64,000 nt of DNA from Sabellastarte sp. h YS-2021. Lineage: Eukaryota; Annelida; Polychaeta; Sabellida; Sabellidae. The translations under genes were made by a program, and so were the position numbers. Where the stretch lies: the NCBI GenBank assembly GCA_964017235.1, contig OZ024929.1, positions 27,029,464-27,093,463 on the forward strand. The letters are read 5' to 3'. This document shows positions 1 to 10,057 of this stretch, one piece after another (the first letter of the stretch is position 1; every line of letters begins with the position of its first letter). The notes below the pieces were generated by a model. That model did no database searches. It was not told the origin of the DNA and saw only the letters and a list, made by a program, of their open reading frames with translations.

Positions 1-1758
1 CCTCCTTATATTATTGGACTTTGAGAAAGCTTTCGATTCCTTGGAGTGGTCATATATTAAAAATATAGTGCAAGCTTATAATTTTGAGAAGGACTTGGTT
101 CAACCTGCTTTATTTGGGAGCTATAAGCTATGCAATAAATAATGGACATTTTAGTGAATTCTTCAAGCTTGAAAAAGAATGTAGATAGGCTGACACCCTC
201 AGTCCATATGTGTTTATCTTGACTATTGAACCTTTGGCTAGAATGATTGCTCTAGACAGTGAAATAAAAGGCATTATGCTAAAAGAAAGAGTGTTCAAGT
301 TGGGAAATATGCAGATGATATGTTTTAATGATTGAACCTGCTGAAGTTGCAATGAAAAAGACTTTCAAAATATTTCATCAATTTTATCCAACTTCAGGCC
401 TGAAACTAAATTATGACATATTGTCTGTTTAGGAAACCAAGGCTCCCCCAGGTACAATATGTGAAGAGTTACAAATAAGGTCTGTAATATCTTTCACCTT
501 TCTTGGTATAAAACTTGATACAAATCTCACAATTATACTGGATATCAATGACAATTCAAAAATAGCAAACATTGAATGTATTTTAAAAGGCAAAAATACT
601 GCCATCACCAAGTCAAGACCTTGTTAAAAATTGAAAAAATTTTCAGAGGTTTTATTTGGGACAACGGAAAACCAAGGTTAACACTATCATAGCTTGAAAA
701 AGATATCCCTGAAGGAGGTTTAAAATTGACCAATACAGCTATTTTAGATTTGGCCCTAAAGTTGTAATGGATTCCATTACTGGTGTCCAATAATGGTGAT
801 TGGCAAAGTTTATATGAAGTGGCAAGCAATTTAAGAAAAGAAAAAATTTGGAGCTTAGATTTATATTGACAAAATTGATATCAGAACTTATCCAATTTGA
901 AACTCAAACTTTTTGAATAATAAAAATTTGTTGTTTCATAAACAAGAATTTGAAGGGAAAGGCTTAACTTTAATGAATGATGTTTCAGACAATACAAGCA
1001 ATCTTATGGGGTATGGCACTTTCAAAAGAACATTTGATCCAAAAATTAATTTTGTAGTCTATTATTCTCTAACAGAATAATTTCGAGTACAAATAAACAG
1101 AAATTAAAGGGAGGAGAAAAAGTACAACAAGTCTATGCTAAACTGTTAATCATGAAAAAGGTTTGCAGACAATCTTATTGGACTTTAATTGACACAATAA
1201 AGGTAAAGTGAGACTATACGAACAAATGGTCAGATTGTCTAAATTAAGCTGTAATAATGTCATATTTCTACTGCCTAAATTTTGAAGCTTGCATAGACAG
1301 CAAACTGAGAACATTTCAATTTAAAATTTTACAAAGATTTTTAATAACAAATAAGTTCTTAATATATGTAAAATATCAAATGAAAATTGCCAATTTTGTA
1401 AGAGAGAAATTAAAAGCATAGATCGTTTGTTCTGCAAATGTTCTATCATCCAAGAATTTTGGGGAATAGTTTCAATTCTTTTAACTGTTTTATAAATTTT
1501 CATGGTATTCTAAGTCTGAAAACAATTATGCTGGGTAAGAGATTTCAAAACAATGATGTTGTTAAATCAGGTGTAATTATTTGCAAAAGATACATTTACG
1601 TTGTCAAATGCACAGGTCAGAGTTTAAGTATTTCTGGGTTCATAAATTTTGTACATTATGTGTATAAAATTGAGAAAATTATAACTGTTCAATATAAGAA
1701 AAACGAAAATATATTTACAGAAAAGTGGAGTCTCTTGATCCAACTATTTGAGAGATAG
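1..1758 (+). pseudogene. Decayed LINE reverse transcriptase (L1/Tx1-like), 5' part outside window
   Basis: Translation with stops and frameshifts gives reverse-transcriptase blocks in order: an L/F-D-F-E-K-A-F-D-S motif (RT block A) near 15-45, a 'LSPYVFILTIEPLARMI' block (RT block B) near 190-245, and the catalytic YADD at 308-319, followed by an 'FLGIKLD' block near 500-520. Cys-rich remnants typical of the 3' end of L1/Tx1-type ORF2 follow up to about 1750. Known role of the family: target-primed reverse transcription. Many in-frame stops (for example just before the LSPY block) mean this copy is dead. The element begins before base 1. Clade placement (L1/Tx1 rather than CR1 or RTE) rests on the block A and B wording and is an inference. 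Confidence 0.8.
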
Positions 1759-3505
1759 AAATGGCTTTTATATATTTATACATGATTTCTGTTTATTGGT
1801 ATATTGTGAATTTAAATGCTGTATTTTGAATTAACACCACAAATGTGTGTTTAAAATGTTAAAAAAAACAATACAAGTTTAATTATTTTCAATTCATGTT
1901 TTCACACTACTTGGCTTAATGTTGTAACCTTTTTCACGTGAAATTATTAATGGGGGTATAAAATTCATACTGTATATGAAAACAATTATGAGACCTCAAT
2001 GGGGGGTTGGCTACCCTCTCGAAGGTTTTTCTTCCCAAACCTTTGAACAAATATTACAATTAATTAATGTTATAATTCTAAGTAGTGTATGTAATCAATG
2101 TGGATCAATATTAATTAAAATTTATTAATCCCTTAGTGCATTGCATATGTTATCAAGAGCTACACTTGAGCTAATAACCACAATGGTGATGAGGGCAAAG
2201 TTATTAAATGACACAAGTCGTTGTCTCCTGAGTGGGAACAAATTTTGGGCCACAGGGAATCTGCCTACAACCCCTTCCTCTTTTTCAGTGTTTATGTAAT
2301 ATATTTGGTGTGTAGGACAATGGTTTGTATAAACTACTATAATTTACAAAAGACTTAAAATTCGCCAAAAACATACTTGAAAAGTTTTGATTAAAGACTG
2401 TTACTGATCTCAACCTAACAAGTATTCTCTTTATTATGTCATGATCTCAGTTTGCAAAGAAAACCACATAAATTAAATTCACTTCCACCAATTTAAATCA
2501 CAACAGTGGGGCATTGGTCAAAGTGATTAAAAATTTATTTTAAAGAGCCCTCATGTTTTACTTTTAGATAATTCATTTCATGGGATATTTCAATAATGTT
2601 TTTAAGATACTAGTTTAGTACTTCCTTACTTTCAATATAGATAATTAAAACTTTGTGAATAGAGTTTCCAATAATTTTTACATAATTTGAGCCTTTGATG
2701 AGGCTGTTGAGAAGCAAATAAGTTTGAGTGTTGCAATTCAGAGGAAGATACTTAGTAAAGTATATACATTTATTTGCAAATTACTTTATATCAGGAAGGC
2801 AAATCATTTGTACTATTTGGAACTAGCCGATTTTCCATAGTGTCAGTATCAACTGTAAACACTCAAAATAAGGTGAAACAGCAGCATGATATTAAAGTAA
2901 GGCTGGTGAGCTGTTATTCTGATAAGAGTTAACACTTCACACTCTCTTCAGCTGTCTGTTCCCATTATTATGTGTTTATATTGTCACTACAACAATAACA
3001 AAGCTTCGTTATGAAGATGTTATGTCATCAATCATCCATTGCAAGAAAGAAAAACAAACTCAGCTTTTGATCTTCACTTAATGATTTTTTTTTAATTTGA
3101 TCTGTGGCTGTTGTACCACATATTTCATAAAACAAAACAACATTTCATAATTCCCAAGGTTTTTGTGTATGCAATAAAGTTACATTCACAGTATTTGTAA
3201 AAAAATGTCTCACATGACCTTCAAAGTACATTTAATATTAAAAGATGGTTGCACGGTCACCTTGACAAATCAATGTACTTAAACCAACGTTGAAGCATTT
3301 ATTTGTTTAAATTATAAAAAAAAACTGAAGCAAAATTAGTACCATTGGTTGATGTTTGGCTAAAGTCAAGCAATTCTTGTTTAAAAATATGACAGGTCTG
3401 CTTTTTTGCCACCTTAATATAAATCGTTTATTTGGCTCTGCTTGGAAGTATGGTTTAGTAATTACCACACAAAGTTGCGAATGTAAATAAGGAAGTGATT
3501 TACAG
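1759..3505. other. Non-coding stretch, nothing recognised
   Basis: AT-rich sequence with no supported exon, RNA gene or repeat structure. It may include the 3' tail of the preceding LINE. Confidence 0.5.
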
Positions 3506-3668
3506 TTGGGTTTCAAAAAAAAAATCATGGGAAACTCAAATATACCAGGCCAAGGAAATTTGGCATCTTTTAAGAAATGCTTGCCTTCATCAAAATTAGT
3601 TACACTACCCCAAAATATGAACGGTGGTCCAGGAGATTTAATCACTTACTTCCATGCCAAGCCTCCAG
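3506..3668 (+). CDS. Possible isolated internal exon, unknown protein
   Basis: A 163-nt open segment is framed by a good acceptor (…gatttacag) and a donor (CCTCCAG then gtaaag). It starts in phase 0 and ends in phase 1, reading about 54 residues including 'NMNGGPGDLITYFHAKPP'. I do not recognise it, and no neighbouring + strand exon with matching phase was found. The opposite strand is also open for 112 codons across the same bases, so strand and reality are both uncertain. It could be a lone exon of a gene extending outside the window, a pseudo-exon or a transposon relic. Confidence 0.25.
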
Positions 3669-3690
3669 GTAAAGTATTTACTGTAGTGTA

Positions 3691-3907
3691 CACGGGTGGT
3701 CATTAAGATAAACGGTCACGGAGATAAACGGTCTTCAAAGTTCTCAAATTTAAATAGTGTAAATACAAAAAGTGCAGAAACTAAACAACCAAATAGACTA
3801 AAACAATGCTTTCCATGATTTTGGTTTGTGTTATATTGTTGTTTAAACCTTTAAACTGTTTTTATGTGGGTATTTCTGTGGACCGTTTATCTTTGTGACC
3901 ACCCGTG
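3691..3907. mobile_element. MITE with TA target duplication (Tc1/mariner-like)
   Basis: Inverted ends CACGGGTGGTCA and TGACCACCCGTG, with further matching bases inside (GATAAACGGTC and its complement). The element is flanked by TA on both sides (3689-3690 and 3908-3909). Length is 217 bp with no coding capacity. The right-hand TA is shared with the next MITE. Confidence 0.7.
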
Positions 3908-3909
3908 TA

Positions 3910-4615
3910 CTGCTTCCTAGACGTGGTTACCTCGGCTCTACTTACTTGCGTGTAGAGCCGTGGCACTACCTCACATAAAACTAGAGATTTGCATAAAACA
4001 CAAGTACCATAAAAATTATACACACAACTGTTCCCACAACTATTTTGTTACATTAACCCCAACAGTCAGTCAACATGCAAACATATTTGACAAAAAAGTA
4101 AATTATATTTCCTCATTTTCAATACTTTTTTGACCATTTCTCAAAAAATTTGAAAATGCTCTTTTGCTATAAAAGCTGTATAAAATAGCATAAATATTAT
4201 ACACATATTGTATTTGTTGTGTCCTTGGCTTAATATCAACTGCTTTTAAATATATCAAACCATTTTGAGTCATTTTATCAAGTTTTATTCAACAGAAAGT
4301 GATTTTTTGCAAATCTCTAGTTTTATGTGGGGTAGTGCCACGGCTCTACACACAAGTAAGTAGAGCCGAGGTAACCACGTCTAACTGCTTCCCTGCATAA
4401 GTTGGCCGCGGGTCGTAATTAAGTTGGCCGCCATCATCATATTTTGAAATTTCTATAAATCTAAAGGCCTGTATCATTTGTGAATGGTCTATTATAATAA
4501 GATTTATTATAACTACCACTTTTAAAACCTGTGCAGACACACATTCGTCTGTTTGATACATTTAAATGAGTGGCGGCCAACTTACGACCCGCGGCCAACT
4601 TATGCAGGGAAGCAG
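3910..4615. mobile_element. MITE with long inverted ends, interrupted by another MITE
   Basis: Inverted ends begin CTGCTTCCCTGCATAAGTTG and match over roughly 45 bases, including GGCCGCGGGTCGTAA. TA flanks are at 3908-3909 and 4616-4617. The left end is split after CTGCTTCC by the element at 3918-4383. Without that insertion and its repeat the element is about 230 bp. Non-coding. Confidence 0.75.
3918..4383. mobile_element. MITE with 9-bp target duplication (Mutator-like)
   Basis: Inverted ends TAGACGTGGTTACCTCGG, extending with few mismatches for about 75 bases (through the GTAGAGCCGTGGCACTACC block). The perfect 9-bp direct repeat ACTGCTTCC lies at 3909-3917 and 4384-4392. A 9-bp duplication is typical of Mutator/MULE elements. 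It sits inside the end of the MITE at 3910-4615, so it is the younger insertion. A degraded relative lies at about 5180-5763. Confidence 0.8.
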
Positions 4616-4769
4616 TATGTATAGTCACTGTCCCCGCCTCGATCAGCCCTAATATTAGGCCGTTAGTAAATTTGCGTAACCGCATACTAAGTTATGTCAG
4701 CGGAGGCCCACGTCTCACATAACGTTCTATTTTAGGGCTGTCCCTGCCTTTAACCCTTGGATATACAAG

Positions 4770-4917
4770 TTCAAGACTCATTTTGATAAATGCTTTGCCA
4801 ATGATGGACCCAGACTATAACAGTCTCCAACTTGCTGTACGATCTGCCCCCCACACTGCATGGCATCTTTTAGGCAAGAGCTTAAGGCTCACCTGTTTCA
4901 TGAAGCCTATATATATC
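4770..4917 (+). pseudogene. LINE ORF2 C-terminal fragment (CR1/Rex-like), broken
   Basis: Frameshifted translation gives 'CFANDGPRL(Y)NSL', 'AVRSAP', 'F.QELKAHLFHEAY', the usual C-terminal end of CR1-clade LINE proteins, where the pattern is W/YNSLP-x-x-(V/I)R-x-(A/S)-x(n)-F-K-x-x-L-K-(T/A)-x-L-F. At least two frameshifts are present. No RT core remains nearby. Confidence 0.55.
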
Positions 4918-5179
4918 CTCCTTAGCACCGTCTCCTGTCGTTGTGCAAACGCTTTCTGATGCTGACTCTTTTCTGTCCATGGAATTGTGATATTTCTTCT
5001 ATCCTTAGGATTTATTGCACGGCAGATTTTGATTGATATCAAAATTAAGCACTTAAATTCGTAAGTAATAATAATATATTCTTCGTCAGGATATATATTT
5101 CGAAGAAACTTTTGGAAACCACTGACATTTGGTATGTTGGACTGTGTTGGTATGTCTTGAACAATCAATAATGTATCAT

Positions 5180-5763
5180 AATTTTAATTTAAACACTGGG
5201 CAGATACTTGGTCTAGGCACATGAATGATACTAGGTACAATACTCCATCCAAATTAAACAACTATATTTCCACATTTTCAATGATTTTTTAAAGCTATGT
5301 CCAAAGATTAAACATATACTTTTATTGTCAGAGTTGTGTGAAATAGTTTACACCCTTAGACGGTGAATTGGGCAGGACAGTCATGCCAATGTAAATTCTA
5401 CTAGAGTTGACATTAAAAGCATAAAAATGAATGTGAACACATAGATACTTCTTGCGTTTTATATTGTTGTTGTATGTCTTCATTTCATACTAATATTCAT
5501 TAAAAAGGCATCTGTCTCAACTTATTTTTGTGTCTGACACAAATGTCCTGTCCTATTCACTCTCCGCAGATGTGTATATCATGTTATATATTCCCTCTGT
5601 CTTTGGATTAATATCAATTGTTTTTTAACTACGTAAAACCATATTTAGTCATTTATCAAGTTTAATTCACCATGAAAGTCTTATGTACATCGCCAGATAT
5701 TTAAGTCGGGTTGTATCATGGCTCAATACACAAGTAAAGTAGACCCAACCTGACCGCATCTAA
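5180..5763. mobile_element. Degraded relative of the MITE at 3918-4383
   Basis: The right end (…ACACAAGTAAAGTAGACCCAACCTGACCGCATCTAA, shortened here to its key parts ACACAAGTAA, GTAGA and CATCTAA) follows the same order as the end of the 3918-4383 element. The preceding 'ATTTATCAAGTTTAATTCA' also has its counterpart there. The left end is not clear. Confidence 0.5.
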
Positions 5764-6421
5764 ATATAGCAAAATATTTATTCACAATTGACTGTCATTG
5801 ACACCACTTATACATTTCTTGGGATGTATTGATAGCTTATGCTATAGCTGAGGTGATGACAGACATAAATATATTGTTTTTCGGGACTTTCATTGTGCAA
5901 ATTCTGACATTCTTGCCAAGTTGGATCACTTATTTGAAGTACTAATTTTATTATTTTCCCCTTAAAAAGCACTGTAAAAGGTTAATTGATTGGATTTTTG
6001 GTGATTAAAATCTATTCATAGCCAGCCCTTGTGTTAATGCATATTTTAATCAATAGAAGTCCAAAGTATTATACATACAAGACTTCAGTAGAATTGTAAT
6101 GAGTCCCCAGCTTTGGTTAAAGACTGAAATGGATGAAATACGAAAGGACAAAATTTTTTTGTCACAAAAATTATAATGGACAGGTATAAATATTTGGCTG
6201 GCTGGCAGTATTTCTGCAGATCCCAACCATCTTGACAAGGACTGCGCCATGGTGAGGTCCCACCTTGTTGAAAAATATAAAAAGATCCAATGTACAGGTT
6301 TTGATTATTGCACACAGGTAGACGTAGGTGCAAACACACAAAGTTATCACTTACCAAGTTTTACTAGAAGTCAGCACTCAGCAGGAAATCAATAAAGTAT
6401 CATGTTGGTAACCTACTATTA
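5764..6421. other. Non-coding stretch, nothing recognised
   Basis: No supported exon or repeat. It ends at the 8-bp duplication (6422-6429) of the large hAT element. Confidence 0.5.
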
Positions 6422-6963
6422 ACTGCTAGCAGGGTTGGGGTCAATTGGTCCAAGATTACATATTACTCCCCTTCTTTAATCCTCTTATAACTGTCTACTT
6501 TGAACTTGCCTGATCTCAGTTAATAATATCTACCCTGGGCCCCAATGTCCAACTCGCCCCATTTTAGAAAAAGACAACTCGCCCCATATCAAGTTTTAGT
6601 GCCAAAAGCTGAGGCTCAGTGGAAGGGGCTGCATCAGTGGAATTACAATTTGGAAATTTAAAGGGAGGCTTGGCCAAACATGAATTGCTAATATTATGAG
6701 CAGTGGAATCCTTATTGCATTTTTTTGGTCCAATTTGTATTCACTTTAATGATTTATAAGTAAACTTAATTTCAGAAATTTTATTTGAAATTTTAAATGT
6801 ATCAAAAAGTAAACTTAAGAATTTCTTGTTGAATGTGGTATACTATAGATACCAATTTTCAAAAAGAAAGGCCAGTATGAACTTAAACTAGAGATAGAAT
6901 CAGTGGAAGCAAGAATTTAATTTACTGACATGTTAATACATTATATTCAACAATAATTAATAA

Positions 6964-9432
6964 TTTTTACCCCACAGCCCTTAAGGGCTGTCGGGGTATT
7001 GTTTTCACCCATGGTGTCCGGATGGGCGGGTGGGCTGGTGGGCGGGCGGCGGGAAATAGTTTGTCCGGGCTGTATCTCAGAAACCGTAAGGTGTAGGAAG
7101 TTGATACTTGGTAGGGACATTGGTTAGGGGGTGTAGGTGTGCAACGTCATGGTCTGACCTTGATTTGACCTTTGACCTTGCCGTAGTGACCTTGAGTTTG
7201 AAAATCTTCTCCGGGCTGTATCTCGGAAACCGTAAGGTGTAGGAAGTTGATACTTGGTAGGGACATTGGTTAGGGGGTGTAGTTGTGCAACGTCATGGTC
7301 TGACCTTGATTTGACCTTTGACCTTGCCGTAGTGACCTTGAGTTTGAAAATCTTGTCCGGGCTGTATCTCGGAAACCGTAAGGTGTAGGAAGTTGATACT
7401 TGGTAGGGACATTGGTTAGGGGGTGTAGTTGTGCAACGTCATGGTCTGACCTTGATTTGACGTTTGACCTTGCCGTAGTCACCTTGACCTATAAAATCTT
7501 GTCTGGGCTATATCTCGGAAACCGTAAGGTGTAGGAAGTTGATACTTGGTAGGGACATTGGTTAGGGGGGTGTAGTTGTGCAATGTCATGGTCTGACCTT
7601 GATTTGACCTTTGACCTTGCTGTAGTGACCTTGACCTATAAATTCTTGTCCAGGCTATATCTCGGAAACTGTAAGGTATAGGAAGTTGATATTTGGTAGG
7701 GACATTGGTTAGGGGGTGTAGGTGTGCAACGTCATGGTGTGACCTTGATTTGACCTTTGACCTTGCCGTAGTGACCTTGACCTATAAAATCTTGTCCAGG
7801 CTATATCTCAGAAACCGTAAGGTGTAGGAAGTTAATACTTGGTAGGGATATTGGTTAGGGGGTGTAGGTGTGCAACGTCATGATCTGACCTTGATTTGAC
7901 CTTTGACCTTGCCATAGTGGCCTTGACCTATAAAATCTTGTTCGGGCTATATCTTGGAAACCGTAAGGTGTAGGAAGTTGATATTTGGTAGGGACATTGG
8001 CTAGGGGGTGTAGGTGTGCAGTATCATGGTCTGACCTTGATTTGACCTTTGACCTTGCCGTAGTGGCCTTGACCTATAAAATCTTGTCTGGGCTATATCT
8101 CAGAAACCGTAAGGTGTAGGAAGTTGATACTTGGTAGGGATATTGGTTAGGGGGTGTAGGTGTGCAATGTCATGGTCTGACCTTGATTTGACCTTTGACC
8201 TTGCCATAGTGACCTTGACCTATAAAATGTTGTCCGGGCTATATCTCGGAAACCGTAAGGTGTAGGAAGTTGGTACTTGGTAGGGACATTGGTTAGGGTG
8301 TGTAGGTGTGCAACGTCATGGTCTGACCAGGATTTGACCTTTGACCTTGCCATAGTGACCTTGAGTTTAAAAATCTTGTCTGGGCTATATCTCGGAAACC
8401 GTAAGGTGTAGGAAGTTGATACTTGGTAGGGACATTGGTTTGGGGATATAGTTGTGCAACGTCATGGTCTGACCTTGATTTGACCTTTGACCTTGGTGTA
8501 GTGACCTTGACCTATAAAATCTTGTCCGGGCTATATCTTGGAAACCGTAGGGTTGAGGAAGTTGATACTTGGTAGGGACATTGGTTAGGGTGTGTAGGTG
8601 TGCAACGTCATGGTCTGACCAGGATTTGACCTTTGACCTTGCCATAGTGACCTTGAGTTTAAAAATCTTGTCTGGGCTATATCTCGGAAACCGTAAGGTG
8701 TAGGAAGTTGATACTTGGTAGGGACATTGGTTTGGGGATATAGTTGTGCAACGTCATGGTCTGACCTTGATTTGACCTTTGACCTTGGCGTAGTGACCTT
8801 GACCTATAAAATCTTGTCCGGGCTATATCTTGGAAACCGTAGGGTTGAGGAAGTTGATACTTGGTAGGGACATTGGTTAGGGGCTGTAGGTGTGTATTAT
8901 CATGGTGTCACCTTAATTTGACCTTTGACCTTGTCCTAGTGACCTTGACCTATAAAATCTTGTTGCACCTTTGGGTCTCTCTTTTGATGCAGATTAAGCA
9001 CTGTTAAAGTCATATTAGAATTTATTAAGAATTTTACTTTCATAACTTCCCATTGTAAGAGATAGAATTTCATCAAGTGAGCCACAGATTTTGCTCCTAC
9101 ACCACACATAAGCATTCATTAAATGTATTACCACTTCTATATGCATGGTAATATTCAAACCATCTAAACCATAATTTGGCCATGCAGATGTAGATAAAGA
9201 AGGTTGAATTTTAGTTTGCTGATTAATGCTGTCATCTTGTTATTGAATTATCTTGTTTTAATACTTCATCTTTATATGCATGATCTTTCTTTTAAACATT
9301 ATTTGGACCTTTATATAACTGACAGTGCTCTGAAAGTATCCTAAAGTTTATACTGATACAGTACTTCTGTATCTCATGGTGTTGAAAATATTTCCCTAGG
9401 CTGTGGGGTACGGGCATCTCTGATGCTATTTT
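6964..9432 (+). mobile_element. Helentron-like (HINE/pearl-type) element, family 1, copy 1
   Basis: The 5' end TTTTTACCCCACAGCC carries a palindrome (CACAGCCCTTAAGGGCTGT, 6973-6991 region). A tandem core of 146-bp units follows, then a unique tail (8963-9380), then a subterminal inverted copy GGCTGTGGGGTA (about 9399-9410), then the hairpin GCATCTCTGATGC before the 3' end. This order (5' palindrome, tandem core, subterminal inverted repeat, 3' hairpin) matches descriptions of Helentron-associated non-autonomous elements and the bivalve pearl family. Other copies are at 27791-28430, 35681-36907 and 51808-53412. No Rep/helicase gene is present. Confidence 0.75.
7081..8960. repeat. 146-bp tandem array, about 13 units
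   Basis: The word AAACCGTAAGG recurs at 7081, 7227 and 7373, an exact 146-bp spacing, and the array continues to about 8960 with substitutions. Most units contain TGACCTTTGACCTTG, whose complement holds the direct repeat AGGTCA-A-AGGTCA, plus further GGTCA half-sites. The short ORFs here are by-products of the repeat. Confidence 0.95.
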
Positions 9433-9898
9433 ATATAATGTACTTTTATCTTATAAAACTGTAATGAATGTATTTTATGTCATTGACTTAATTTGTGTTT
9501 GATATAAGTGTGAGTTGTTTCCTGAGATCAATAATAATATGGGGCGAGTTGTCCCAAAATTTCCGGGGCGAGTTGGTACTTGGGGCGAGATGTCCTGTAA
9601 GCTACCCTGGTATGAGTATTCTTTGTAAATTGCACATGGGCATTTAAGATCTTTCAACTGGTCTAAGTAAATCACAAGGACCAGATTAACACAGTCTCTG
9701 TGATGTAATTGCTCAGGAATGAGTTTTTTTTCAACACATGAATAGAGATAAGAAGATTGTTGGAGTAGGTAAGACTGTTGATTACAGAAAAAAAAGATTA
9801 TTTCTTTCACTGTCCATGATCTTGTCTGACCACTATAAACCAGGACAGGGGGATTGACAAACCACTCACTTTTATGGTAATCACATTGTGTTAGCACA

Positions 9899-9979
9899 AT
9901 GGCTGCTGTTTTAAAGCATTTTGAGATTCCAGCTAATACTGAAGGGAGTGTCACAACAAAGTGTAAACATTGTACTCAG
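9899..9979 (+). pseudogene. BED zinc-finger start of a hAT transposase (relic exon)
   Basis: An ATG opens 27 codons, 'MAAVLKHFEIP' followed by 'TTKCKHCTQ', and is followed at once by a donor (CAG then gttagc). The V-x-K-H-F plus C-x-x-C pattern is that of a BED finger, the DNA-binding domain at the N-terminus of many hAT transposases. Its place inside the 6430-19609 element supports the hAT assignment. The downstream His half of the finger and the catalytic domain are not seen; a tandem-core element is inserted about 80 bases downstream. The call rests on short motifs, so a chance match is possible. Confidence 0.45.
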
Positions 9980-10057
9980 GTTAGCACAAAAGTCACTTCA
10001 ATTTCTGTCAAACTTTTGAAGTTGAGGATTAGTTCATTGTTTATATGCACTTTTATC

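Larger units (their letters stand above)
6539..9601. mobile_element. Foldback element with 9-bp target duplication, hosting a tandem-core element
   Basis: The direct repeat CTACCCTGG (6530-6538 and 9602-9610) flanks inverted ends built from the module (C/A)ACTCGCCCC: GCCCCAATGTCCAACTCGCCCC-like at the left, and its complement in several units at 9540-9595. The interior is largely occupied by the element at 6964-9432. The 9-bp duplication suggests a Mutator-like origin. No transposase was seen. Confidence 0.7.

Noticed and set aside
7270..8645. Several repeated open frames on the minus strand of the 146-bp array
   Set aside because: They repeat with the unit and shift with every indel; they are by-products of the tandem array, not genes.
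7081..8960. Possible CRISPR array
   Set aside because: Units are contiguous 146-bp repeats without spacers, in an animal genome.
9475..9954. 159-codon minus-strand ORF
   Set aside because: It crosses the foldback arm, its duplication and the hAT remnant, and it overlaps the BED-like exon on the other strand; no motif recognised.
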